From: Acheta domesticus
Lineage: Eukaryota > Arthropoda > Insecta > Orthoptera > Gryllidae
Length of the DNA stretch: 64,000 nt
Reading direction: 5' to 3'
Assembly (NCBI GenBank): GCA_031308135.1
Contig: JAHLJT010000631.1
Span: forward strand, 171,733,612-171,797,611
Shown: positions 37,171 to 47,725 of the stretch, piece after piece
How positions within the stretch are numbered: position 1 is the stretch's first letter
How the letters are laid out: every line of letters begins with the position of its first letter
Position numbers and translations under genes: made by a program
Notes under the pieces: model-generated
What the model was told of the DNA's origin: nothing
Databases searched by the model: none
The model's input: only the letters and a program-made list of their open reading frames with translations

Positions 37171-38730
37171 CTGTCTACATACTTTCCCATTCCAACTATT
37201 GCATTGTGCCAGGAGGCTTCAATTTGTCTGAGGCCTCTTCCTCCTTCCTTACGTGACACATAAAATCTATGTACATCAGCTCGAGGGTGGGCGACATGAC
37301 GCATTGTTAGCAGTTTTCTGGTTTTTCGATCCATGATGCGGATTTCTTGCTCAGTCCAGACCACTAGTCCGGAACTGTATTCTACTACAGGCACCGCCAG
37401 ACTACCAAATGCAGATATTTTATTCCTGGAGTTCAGAGCAGACTGCAGGACAAGTCTCACTCTTCTGTAATACTCCTTGCGAATTCTCTGTTTCATTGTG
37501 TCGTTCGAGATTTTCTCACATTCTTCAATGCCCAGATATTTGTAAGTTTTACCTGGCTCAAGATCTTGAATCACAGTGTGCATATCAACTTCAATGCTCT
37601 CTGACGTTGTCAGTTCGCCTCTTTTTAAATTGATTTTTGCACATTTGTCAAGACCAAACTTCATGCAGATGTCATTGCTAAAGTCATTCACGACGGACAG
37701 CATTTGGGAAAGAATCGCTTCATTCTTAGCAAACACTTTCAGATCATCCATGTAAAACAAATGTGATACTGGCCTTTCATCACCATGGAGCTTAAAACCA
37801 AAGTCAGCTTGCGACAACTGTCTTGATAGTGGGATCAAACTAATGCAAAACAGCAGAGGGGATAGTGAATCTCCTTGAAAAATACCCCTGTTGATCTGAA
37901 TACTTCTGGTTTCTATACTGCGATTTTTGTAGGAAGAGCTCTCAAGATAACTCAAATCCCATCTTCGCGATGGAATATGTCACGGCATTTCGCGTCTTTT
38001 CTCGGTCTTGCCGGTAGAAGTCGCATGATCGCAAGCACTGCTTCATACGGTCACGATCGTGCGAAATCTAGCGGAACGACTGTGAATGATACGAAATGCC
38101 GTGACATATTCCATCGCGAAGATGGGATTTGAGTTATCTTGAGAGTTCTTCCTACAAAAATCGCAGTATAGTGCTTCCTTTCCGCTGTGTATTAGTAACC
38201 TGGTACTCCACGACTTCATGCTAGCCTTGCAAAATTCAATAAGTCTAGGATGAAATCGATAGATCTCCAGGGTCTTCAAAATCCAATCGTGTGGTACACT
38301 ATCAAAGGCCTTTTGGTAGTCAATCCAAGCCATACTCAAATTACGTTTGCGTTTCTTTACATCATTCAAAATGACTTTATTCAGTAGCAAGATTTTCTTA
38401 CAGCCGTAAGAACCTTTTCGACATCCTTTTTTTTTCAACTGGCATTAGATGGTTCTTATCTAGATGCCTGTACATTTTGTCAGCTATGGCAGCAGTGATA
38501 ACTTTGTACAGTGCTGGCAGACAAGTAATTGGCCTGTAGTTCTTCGCCAAAGAGCTGTCTCCCGCTTTGGGTAGCAAATACGTGATACCTCGTGTGAGCC
38601 ATTCCGGGAGTTCCTTTGGGTTTTCTAAAATTTTATTAACAGCCTTAGCTAGATGAGAATACATTGCTGTTAATTTCTTAATCCAATAAATCTGGATCTT
38701 ATCAATCCCGGGAGATTTCCAGTTCCCCAT
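37171..38730 (-). pseudogene. reverse transcriptase fragments of the truncated retroelement
   Basis: On the minus strand the RT blocks appear in order but in different frames: LPKAGDSSLAKNYRPITCLP, then after the A9 frameshift SMAWIDYQKAFDSVPHDW (motif A), and after the inserted MITE GIFQGDSLSPLLFCISLIP (motif B) and HLFYMDDLKVFAKN (motif C, catalytic YMDD). The ORF starting inside the MITE at 37,955 is a chimera and not a real gene start. Confidence 0.88.
37916..38168. mobile_element. 253-bp palindromic MITE, copy 1, TA target duplication
   Basis: Long inverted arms begin 'tactgcgatttttgtaggaa' and include 'ctcaaatcccatcttcgcga' and 'ggaatatgtcacggcatttcg'. TA dinucleotides flank the element (37,914-37,915 and 38,169-38,170). 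Comparison with the uninterrupted retroelement copy at 49,630-49,640 shows the empty site, so the boundaries are exact. TA duplication suggests mobilisation by a Tc1/mariner-type transposase. Confidence 0.9.
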
Positions 38731-39189
38731 GGTCTTAATTGCTTAGAAGAGGTCGTCTTCCGAGAATTGGTGAACATCTTCCACTGTTTCTACAAGTTCA
38801 TCGGCAGCATCAACTTCAGATTGAAGCGAAGATGCATCTTTGTTGTAGGATCTGCTCTCCTCCCAGATTCCTGCCCAAAATGCTTCGACGTCATCTTTTG
38901 AAGGAGTAACAACTTTGCCATTCGGTTTCTGAGTCAGATTGCGATAGAATTTCTTCGCGTCTGTTTCAAACAACAGATTCTGTACACGGAAATCTATTCT
39001 GCGTTTGTAACGTCTAATTCGTTGAGCCCATGCTTGAATTTTATCTTTTAGCTAACATTTAAGCGAAATGAATCATTGTGGAAAGAACACCATCTTTGAG
39101 CAGCGTCAGCTGGTTATTTATCATCATGCAAAGGGTTAATGATGCCCAAAATTTTGCAAAATGCCATTTATGAAGAAAGCACAGTGAGT

Positions 39190-39455
39190 GACATAATCTC
39201 ATGGTATCATAATCTCATGGTATATCAATGAATAGGCAATTGAACTGTAACCCGGAGGAGAACGCCCGAAGACATTGTCTGATCGAGAAGAGAATCTCGT
39301 AGTGATAATAATAAAGAAGGACCCTTGTATTAATGCACCAAAAATTACTCCACAGTTATGAATTGGCATTGACAAGAAAGTAAACCCCGAAACTGTGCGA
39401 AGGGTACTAAGGAGGTTCAATTTCCATAGCCGCGTTGTCAGAAGAAACCTACTGA
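39190..39455 (+). pseudogene. Tc1/mariner-like transposase fragment
   Basis: The plus-strand reading, with frame breaks, gives GRTPEDIV..., 'KKDPC'-like sequence, APKITPQL and then KKVNPETVRRVLRRFNFHSR. This follows the paired-HTH DNA-binding part of Tc1 transposases. No DDE catalytic region is present. The fragment ends where a hAT-like terminus begins at 39,456. Confidence 0.65.
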
Positions 39456-39560
39456 CAGGCGCGGATCCAAGTGGGGGTCACGGGGTCATAACCCCCCCTA
39501 AACCGTCACAATTTTCTGAGAAACTCTAACATATCTAAAAAAAACTCTGAGAAACTGGTA
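39456..39560 (+). mobile_element. hAT-like terminus 'caggcgcggatccaag'
   Basis: 'caggcgcggatcca' followed by a G/C-run segment resembles ends of non-autonomous hAT elements. A reverse-complement match, 'tgaatccgcgcctg', ends at 45,461. The 8 bp outside the two ends do not match, so pairing them is uncertain. Confidence 0.4.
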
Positions 39561-39766
39561 ACCTTTCCAGTGTTCCTTCAGAATCGGGACTGATCGAGAC
39601 ATTTTTGAGACATTTTCAGATATTTTCAGACAATTCTAGAAATTTCTAAAAATTTAGCAGTGCTGAAACTAATGAATTATTATAGAAATTGGAATTTAAT
39701 TTGTATAAGATCATACGCGTTTCCAAGATCACTTTAAAATAATTTTAGTACAAAGAAATATATCTA

Positions 39767-39998
39767 TATCGCGATTTTTCTAACTTTGCCCCTTAAGGCC
39801 TCTCTTCAGAATGGAATATGACACGGTATTTCGCGACGTTCTCTGCCCTGCCGTCAGATATCGCATGATCGCGATTGTATCAAGCAGTGCTTGCGATCAT
39901 GCGACTTCTAGCGGCACGAGGGAGAAAGACGCAAAATCCGTGTGATATTCCATCGTGACCATAGGGGCTTGAGGGGCAGAGTTAAAAAAATCGCACTA
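39767..39998. mobile_element. palindromic MITE, diverged copy (232 bp)
   Basis: Ends are 'tatcgcgatttttc' and 'aaaaaaatcgcacta', with flanking TA on both sides. The inner arms 'ggaatatgacacggtatttcgc' and 'gcgatcatgcgacttctagc' match the 253-bp family. It is an older member. Confidence 0.75.
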
Positions 39999-40000
39999 TA

Positions 40001-41603
40001 AACAAGTAACATATCTAAAGTCGGAATCAAATACACCGCGCATTACTGTAACTGCCAACTTAATGTTTGTCACTAATTGAACGAGAGAATTGTGGGAAAA
40101 ATGGACGCCAACACATGAATGCAGCTTAAAACTTACAACGTTTGTTCAAAGGGAATAAAACTAGCTAAATTAAGTAATGATAGTGGTATGTGTATAAAAT
40201 TGGAAACAATATTGCTTTCGGGTGTTTGTTAGAATCCAGTTTCGATAATACTATCCAATTCAGTATCGGAACTCCTATCGAACTCAATGTTTATTTACCC
40301 TAAAAATGCTTAATGTAATCAGTAACGGCGAATCTAATTTGATAATTGAAGTCTGATGCCGGTTCTGGTTTTGTAAGAACGTAAGAAGTCACTTTTAGCG
40401 AAAGTTAAGGCTATCAACAGGGGTTAGTGGTTAAGATTTGTTGAAAAGAAAAAGAGTTACAGAATGTTAGATTGACTGATGAGCGAGGATAGTACCTCAA
40501 ATACAGTGGCGAAGCTAGAGTCATGCAATTGGGTTTTCTGAAAATCTTATCTTACTTTTTTTGTAAATTAGCTCCATTCATCGTTTTTTTATTCAACAAA
40601 AACTCCGAAATTTTGTTCTTTAAAGCTTCCATTTCTGCACAGTTAATTTCCCAATCAATTTCTCAGGAATGTCTTAACTCTTAAATGTAATCATTTTTCT
40701 TTTTCTTTCACATAATGCTGTATATGATGGGAAAGTTAGACTGAGTTGTATCAACCATCTCTTGATATTTTTTTCTAGATCAATTTGTCTAACAAATACT
40801 TCAGCAAAAAAACTACAGGCATGTATTTTCTATTATTAATGTATACATTTGCCAGTAATTTTGAGCCTGCTCACTGTCAAGGAATGGATATTGATTTATT
40901 AGGAAAGAAAACTTTTCTGAATGAAAGGACGCTTTGTAGGTGGAAAACTGCTTTTCTACAAGAAATTCAATAAAATGAAAGTTTTCGAAATCTTGAAACC
41001 TGTAGTCCATCTGAGTCATTACTGTATCAATAATTTTAAAAGATATAATTTTGTATCTTTCAAATAATTCTCACCCTCCAAGTTTATTCATAGGTATGTC
41101 TACTTTGATGCAGATTTCATTAGTCTCTTCATATCTAACACGGTATATTACTATGTACTGCGACTATTTCTATCTCTACGGCGTATTACTTGACTCGTGA
41201 TTCCGCATTGTTGAGCGAAAACTGCATTTCGATATTGTGAACCGTTTAGAAGTTTTGAGACTGACGCATAGTCAGTGGGACATTGCAACACTATATCTTT
41301 AGCTTTATTATTTGTTTCGTAAAGAAAACACCAACACAAACGGCACATAAACATTTCTACTTTTCCACGTCAAGTGATGAGGTGAATTTGCCTGGTCGAG
41401 ACGTGGGCTTGCATCGTTGTACAAGTTCGTGCCTACCGAGAGCCTAGGATCCAGCTGGGATCTCTGCCCAATGAATGCAAGTGAACGGGAAATAGCGCAC
41501 GCTCTCTTATGCGCAAGCGCGGCAGAGCCAGCCGGTGTCTATCCACTGCCAGACTCCTCGCTCAGCTACCGTCCCCAGAGAGTATATCTCTGCAGCCCTC
41601 CTA
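40001..41603. other. no recognisable gene
   Basis: AT-rich DNA with short ORFs of no recognised family. 'cagtggcgaagc' at 40,504 resembles a hAT end. A moderately GC-rich stretch at about 41,420-41,600 just before the next MITE encodes nothing I recognise. Confidence 0.4.
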
Positions 41604-41856
41604 TACTGCGATTTTTGTAGGAAGAGCTCTCAAGATAACTCAAATCCCATCTTCGCGATGGAATATGTCACGGCATTTCGTATCATTCACAGTCGTTCCG
41701 CTAGGTTTCGCACGATCGCGACCGTATGAAGCAGTGCTTGCAATCATGCGACTTCTATCGGCAAGACCGAGAAAAGACGCGAAATGCCGTGACATATTCC
41801 ATCGCGAAGATGGGATTTGAGTTATCTTGAGAGCTCTTCCTAGAAAAATCGCAGTA
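41604..41856. mobile_element. 253-bp palindromic MITE, copy 2, TA target duplication
   Basis: It has the same length and nearly the same arms as the copy at 37,916, flanked by TA (41,602-41,603 and 41,857-41,858). The central part is in the opposite orientation to copy 1. Plus-strand and minus-strand ORFs here are palindrome artefacts. Confidence 0.9.
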
Positions 41857-43250
41857 TAATTCCCTCGCGCGTAAACGGAGAAAAGGAGTCGAACACATCT
41901 AAACTTCTTCAACGAATCAGTAAAAAATATTGAAAAATGGCACACGACAGATTTTATTGAAAAATAATTTAGGTGTTATAAGGCTCTCAGATTACACTTC
42001 AGCATGGCCACTACTAAAAGACCTTCTTTGAATGTTTTGCTGTCGCTTAAACCGAATCCGGTATCAAAAGTATCTTTTGATAGCTCTCATTGTTGATGAA
42101 TAGTATTGCAATAAGGTTACTTTATTTGGATATTAATTATACAAAGCCAGTGACGTAGGCTCAATGTATGCGAGTGATGTGTTACATCCCCTAGTTTTCC
42201 ATCATTTACAAATATTTTCAGTAAAGTATTTTATTTTCTTCTGTTAAGTATCTCCCTCTGTTTCTTTAATCCCTCCCGTCATTTACGTGCGCGGTCCAAT
42301 AGGCGTTAGTCCCCTCGCTGGATGTGACGGGCCGAGAAACATCCCATGAACGACCTCACTTGGTTGGCGAGGTTATTGAACTCAAGGCCATGCGCTGTGT
42401 GCAAGCTGCGTGGTTTCGACTGCGGAGATGTGACATAGCTTCTCACATCAAAGGGTTCTCATTGGCGTTCGTCTATCCCCTCCCAATAACCTTCCATACC
42501 CCCTCCTCTGATGCCCTCCTCTCTCTCTCATAATTCAGCAGCACGCCTGGGAATCCCAGAAGTCACGTGTCACTATTGTGACCCGGAAGCGGGGAGCGGG
42601 GGGGGGGCAAACGGCACGATTGTCTTTCTTCACAAGTCAAGCAAGTCTGCCAACTATGCTTAAGCATATTTCAACCTGCTTCAGTACAACTGTTTTTTTC
42701 TTCTTTTTTTTCTTTTTTCGCACAGATGTGAAATATTGCGACGTCACAAGTTTGTGTCCCAAAATTAATTTTGATTCTCAAATAAATTAATATGCTCTTA
42801 TACAAAAATTAGCGTATGCAACTCGTTTATAGTGTTGCTGTATTGCATTCGTACAAATTCAAAAACGCGTTTTCAAAATATGTACTCATACAATAAAACT
42901 TAACATTATACTCGCAATTGCATAAACTACTATTAAGAAATTCTTGCCGTTTTATTATTAATGAATGCCTGTTCTTTTCTCTTAAGGAAAAATTAATAAC
43001 TTTGGTTTTTTTGTTGCCAAAATATATCCTCTCATATGAAAATTAATGCTTCTTCTAGATGTATTGAAAGGGATGACATAAACTCCCTTTGGGTGTTTCT
43101 GGAGTTTTCCATATTCACTTTTCTGGTGTATTCTTATGAACACATGGAATTTGTTTATTATCTTAAGTACAGCTGTCAGATTACAAGTAGTTGCAATACA
43201 CATGTTCTTATAAGAACACAAAAATGAAAGTTAGTAATAAAATAACGCGA

Positions 43251-43253
<3 letters not shown>
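41857..43253. other. no recognisable gene
   Basis: The sequence at 42,280-42,600 is more complex and GC-richer ('gatgtgacgggccgagaaac ... gtggtttcgactgcggag') than its AT-rich surroundings and may be a conserved interspersed repeat. I cannot assign it. A polypyrimidine run lies at about 42,690-42,720. Confidence 0.35.

Positions 43254-43319
<66 letters not shown>
43254..43319. repeat. palindromic (CT)n-(GA)n microsatellite
   Basis: A 31-nt (CT)n tract meets a 35-nt (GA)n tract at a CTCGAG centre (43,284/43,285), forming a perfect inverted repeat of at least 62 bp, able to extrude as a hairpin or cruciform. Confidence 0.95.
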
Positions 43320-43323
<4 letters not shown>

Positions 43324-43471
43324 CTTAAATAGCTATTAAAATTATTCTAATAGAAATATTATTTCTTTCTTATTTCTTGTTGTAATTTATTTCAAAAGTA
43401 ATCCTACATATTTATAAAGCAAAATTATACACTTAAGCGAACACTTCTTACTGACACAATATGCTCATTTG

Positions 43472-43895
43472 CAGGGCCTTGTTAACGCACGGGCCCAAGG
43501 GGCCCAAGGGGCCCGGGCCCAGGGCCCCCAATGTTCAAGGGCCCCCGATAGTTCTTAAACAAAATATTTAATACTAAATTTTTCAAAAAATTAAAATAAA
43601 AACCTTATAGAAAAGTGATGCATGATTAAACAAGACGCAAAAAATTGGCATAATGGAGCGATTCTTACATACTTATACATGTATGTTTACATTTTTGTTT
43701 GAATAATATTAAAATTTAAACACTAAGAAATACTTTCAAAATATTAAAAAGAAAATTATAAAATACAATGTAAATTGATAGGATTTTCTGTATATTTCAG
43801 CATCAAAATTTGAGGGGGAGATCGGTGAAAGAAAGAATAGGGGGCCCCCGAATTAACCCAGGCCCATGGGCCCCCAAGCTGTTAAAACGATCCTG
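43472..43895. mobile_element. hAT-type MITE with 8-bp target duplication
   Basis: The ends 'cagggccttgttaacgc' and (reverse complement) 'caggatcgttttaacagc' carry G/C-run subterminal blocks with repeated 'gggccc'. Flanking octamers ctcatttg and cttatttg match at 7 of 8 positions, as expected for hAT insertion. There is no coding sequence inside. Confidence 0.8.
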
Positions 43896-45702
43896 CTTAT
43901 TTGTAAGGAACGTCTTCAGTAGACATGGGTAACACGGTAGACAACTGGGTAACACGGTGTGTGTTAGCAGGCCTGACAAAACGAGATCATTCCCATCATG
44001 TAAGGAAATGGTGTGACAGAGACAATCCGTGAACTCGAAACGGTGCGCGCGATGTTATTTCGTTCGTCATGTGTGTCCTACGTTCTAGCGTAAATGCTGT
44101 TTACTACTGAATGTGCGTTAAACAGACTACTTTGCTTAGTTGGTGATATGTTAAAGATAATCGTGAATTCGAAATTGTAACGCGAAAGAATAAAATTTGC
44201 GCGTGTGTGTGCGTGTGCGACATGGCGAGCTCATCCAGTTCATTTGTGGTAGTGGGTGGGTTATTTGTGGCAGGGAACAGTAGTGAAACGTTTCATTGTG
44301 TCCTAGACAGGATTTGTGAAATTCCGTGCAGTTCTTTCTCCTATTCCGAAAATCTTACGGTAGATAGTGATGGACAACTCAGACAACGTGAATAGATCTC
44401 GAGTTCAAAAATTAGGTATGCACTTTTTATGTTAGTTTTTTAGGTATGTTATATTATTAGTTTTGTTTTGTTTATGTAAGTTAGTGCATACAATAAGAAA
44501 ATTATGATTTTCAAGGAAAATTCAGAATGTGTCTAATATGCAACATACACTTCTAAAATACTTCAGAGTAAAGTAGAATGACGTAGACTTTAAATATTTG
44601 GAATTATGCGTTCAATCTGTAATATCATGATCACATCCCCACATCTACTAGCCAGGAGACGCCACTGTACAAAGCACCTTGGTAATGCAAAAGGAAGCAG
44701 ATCAGTTATTTGCAATATATTAAATATTGCATTAAATTAAATTTATTAGATGTTTGCATGTCTCGGTGTAGCTGTCCCCAAAATTATAATGAAATTTACA
44801 AGGAATCGCCATTGAAGGAGATTCAAATGTGGTGCAAATTTATTAATATACGAAAGAACTCTATAAACAAAAAATGTAAAACTCGTAAGAATGAAACAAA
44901 ATAATTGTGATAAAAATAAAAGTATAATTTAGTTTATTTATTTATTATATGCATGCATTTATTAATTATAATAATTTATTAAAATATAATTTTTGTTTTT
45001 TATTATACAATTTACATGTTTCTCTCATTAGTTTCTTCACAAATTCTTTCATATTGCATCAAATGAAAGTTATTTTTGCTAATTTTAAAGTTATTGTTGA
45101 TAACTTTATTAATTTTTATTTTTTTAAACAAATGTACCGAATGAAATTGACATATTTTTGTAGGCAGAATTCGAATCTGCAACAAAAATTGGGGGTCACC
45201 ATTTAAAATTCCAAAGTTACACCCGCCTCACCCCCAGGGGATAGGGTGAGGATCGTAACAATCGTAAGCTGATTGATATCTGATATGAGATTATTGGTAT
45301 ATTGAATTTCTAATATATTTATAGTATAAAGTCAATTTGATATACGTATAACATATGTCAAATGCATGTTATTACATTTCGTACCCTCCCCCTTTTCCGA
45401 AATAAATGCACTTGAGTCTTAACCTGACCCCTCCCAAAAGAGAAGTCTGAATCCGCGCCTGTAACTTGAAAAAGAAATACCCGAAAAGATCTGACTTCGA
45501 TCCACTCCTCCATAAAAACCTGGAATATATGTATTTAAATATACCGCATACATTAAAATACGCAGTTAAACTAAAAAATTGCACACATGCAAAATAAAAT
45601 TGGGCACATTTGTTTTATTTTTGGTGATAGGTAAAATTATATACATTTCCTTTCCATATGCACAGTCAGTAAAAATATGCAATTGCCTGAAGTTCCGCGG
45701 TC
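43896..45702. other. no recognisable gene
   Basis: An ORF at 44,207-44,395 (MCVCDMASSSSSFVVVGGLF) lies in a slightly GC-richer patch and is followed by a donor-like 'ttag|gtatgc'; it is unrecognised and probably not genic. A hAT-like end 'tgaatccgcgcctg' lies at 45,448-45,461. The rest is AT-rich. Confidence 0.35.
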
Positions 45703-45772
45703 TAATAATTATAATAATAATCATAATAATAATAATAACAATAATAATAAGAATAAGAATAATTATTCATTT
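45703..45772. repeat. AAT microsatellite at the left edge of the retroelement cluster
   Basis: Interrupted (AAT)n precedes the first retroelement fragment. Similar AAT tracts separate the next insertions. Confidence 0.9.
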
Positions 45773-46392
45773 CTCGGGAACTGATTATAAACAACGCCAT
45801 GATGTAGTTGGAAAGATCCTGCATCAAGAGCTGGCTTACCAACACCAGCTTATAGAATGCAAGGTACCCTACTATAAATACGTACCTAATAATGTTCTTG
45901 AAAATGATGAATGCCGACTTTATTGGGACAGGACAATTCTCACAGACCAGACAGCCACTCACAACCGGCCTGATTTGGTTCTAGTAGACAAGACTAAAAG
46001 GCAAGTCTACTTGATCGACATAGCCATACCGAACACAAAGAACCTTCAAGAGAAGTATGTCGAGAAGATCTCAAAATATGCTCCGCTGGTCGAAAGTATT
46101 TAGAAACAGTGGCATATGGACCTCGTGAGAATTATTCCCATTGTCATCTCTAGCACCGCAGTAATTCCCAAGACACTGTTCCAAAGTTTAAAAGACCTGA
46201 ATATCAATGTGAATATTTATAAGACAATGCAGAAGGCTGTGGTTATCTCAACAACAGGGATAACTCGAAAGTTTATGGGAGTAGGATAGATATGAATTCG
46301 TAACAAAAAGACGTCGATAAATACGCTTTGGTCTTGTATAACCTGTGTATTTGTCCTTATGATAAAAGAAAATAAACATTAAAATAAACTGC
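45773..46392 (+). mobile_element. 5'-truncated Dong-like retroelement fragment, family B (endonuclease end)
   Basis: The plus-strand frame encodes ECKVPYYKYVPNNVLENDEC, then HNRPDLVLVDKTKRQVYLID and IAIPNTKNLQEK, i.e. the PD...D restriction-like endonuclease core. After one stop come RIIPIVISSTAVIPKTLF and a C-terminal QKAVVIS segment. This is a different family from the neighbouring copies. The 3' end runs into (AAT)n at 46,393. It is a dead-on-arrival copy lacking RT. Confidence 0.85.

Positions 46393-46431
<39 letters not shown>
46393..46431. repeat. AAT microsatellite between retroelement insertions
   Basis: A nearly pure (AAT)13 run between the 3' end of the family-B fragment and the truncated start of the next retroelement. 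Confidence 0.95.
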
Positions 46432-47229
46432 GATCAATCATTTATGTGGCTTAAAAGGGGAAGAATGAAGCCAGAATCAGAAGCACTTGTAATAGCTGCC
46501 CAAGATCAGGCCTTGAGAACACGACATTATGATAAATCGGTTCTCAAAATTTCCCATGATGATAAATGCCGCATTTGTCAAGAACACGTAGAAACCATTG
46601 ATCATATTGTCTCAGCTTGTCCAATCCTAGCAAAGACCGAATACTTGAAAAGACACGACAGGGTGTGTAGCTACCTCCACTGGCAGATCTGTACCGCCCT
46701 CGAAGTTCCGAACACATGCCCCAAGTAGTACGAACACTCACCGAAACCGGTGACGTCTGTTGGATTGTGTACGATATTGTACGACTAACAAATTCAAACT
46801 GATCGCACGATAGCGGCAAACAAACCGGATATAGTCATCCGGGATTTGGAGAACAAATGGTGTCTACTTGTCGATGTTGCTGTACCTTGCGATCAAAACG
46901 TCGTTATCAAGGAGGCAGAGAAACGTCTTAAATACAAGAGTTTGGAAATCGAGATCAGCCGAATGTGGGGAGTAAAAGCACAGGTCATCCCGATAGTTAT
47001 CGGAGCTCTGGGATTTGTTCCGCAAAATTTGTGTAAGAACTTGTCTAAACTCCTAGGTAATTCAAAAGACTGGAAGTGCAAGAAATTGCTTTATTTGGAA
47101 CAGCCCACATTTTGCGCAAAGTATTGTAGAGGTACCGACAGTCCCTAGATCTAATCCTTAGGTAGCTGGTTACAACCTAGAGTAGATTTTACATTCAGCC
47201 GACACATAACATTCTTAATCGTAATTTAG
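46432..47229 (+). mobile_element. 5'-truncated family-A retroelement fragment
   Basis: It carries the CCHC knuckle (CRICQEHVETIDHIVSAC) and the endonuclease core (WCLLVDVAVPCDQN), interrupted by a TAG, a TAA and frameshifts around 46,725-46,850. It is visibly more diverged from the copy at 47.2-51.4 kb than the minus-strand copy is. The 3' end leads into AAT repeats. Confidence 0.88.
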
Positions 47230-47725
47230 AGGAATAATAATAATAACTCCACCTACGGAGTACACGACCTTGCAGTTGGTGGTGGAGCTTGAGCACCCCC
47301 ATGAGCCTTAAAGCTATGTCAGTGGTAGCCTAGCTACTGGTAGGGCCTCCCTCGCTGAATAGGCTAAATAGGTTGAAGGTGAGGGGTCAGATGAAGAAGT
47401 ACTCCATTTTGAGGAGAGTGGGAAGTAAGTAGAGAGGGAAGGGTCATGAACCTTTGGACTTCGTGTTGTCGGCCCATAGAGAGTACAGGAGAGGCACGGG
47501 GTTGGCACACCAGGCCACTGATTAGAGTGGAGGCCCGAACCTTTCATTAGCCAGCGAAGGAGGCTGCCTTCAGCAGGCAGTGAAAATCCCGTAGGGTTTA
47601 GTAATGCCGACTGGCGATCGGAGGGATCGGGCCCCTTGCTGGGCCCTGCGGGGGGGGGTACCCCGAGGCCACTGTGGGTCGCAGTAACGGATGGCAGGAA
47701 ACAACCCGAGGGTTAAATGTGATCT

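Larger units (their letters stand above)
34557..39049 (-). mobile_element. R4/Dong-like non-LTR retrotransposon, 5'-truncated and interrupted
   Basis: Fragments of one element run on the minus strand: the endonuclease end at 34,590-35,226, RT C-terminal part at 37,171-37,913, RT motif A/B part at 38,171-38,440, RT N-terminal part at 38,440-38,730 and the upstream part at 38,743-39,049. They are nearly identical to the plus-strand copy at 47.2-51.4 kb. The 5' end stops at the equivalent of 48,752. It carries a TAA replacing a Gln codon near 38,742, the same A9 frameshift as the other copy, a 253-bp MITE, and a replacement of about 300 bp by other elements. It has lost about 90 bp of its 3' UTR relative to the plus copy. 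It is not capable of moving by itself. Confidence 0.9.

Noticed and set aside
37053..37955. 300-aa minus-strand ORF as an intact reverse transcriptase gene
   Set aside because: Its first residues come from the inserted MITE and its last from a hAT fragment; the true RT domain is split over several frames.
40504..44667. hAT element bounded by 'cagtggcgaagc' (40,504) and 'gacgccactg' (44,667)
   Set aside because: Similarity is limited to about 8 bases and the flanking octamers (ctcaaata/tacaaagc) differ; treated as unrelated ends.
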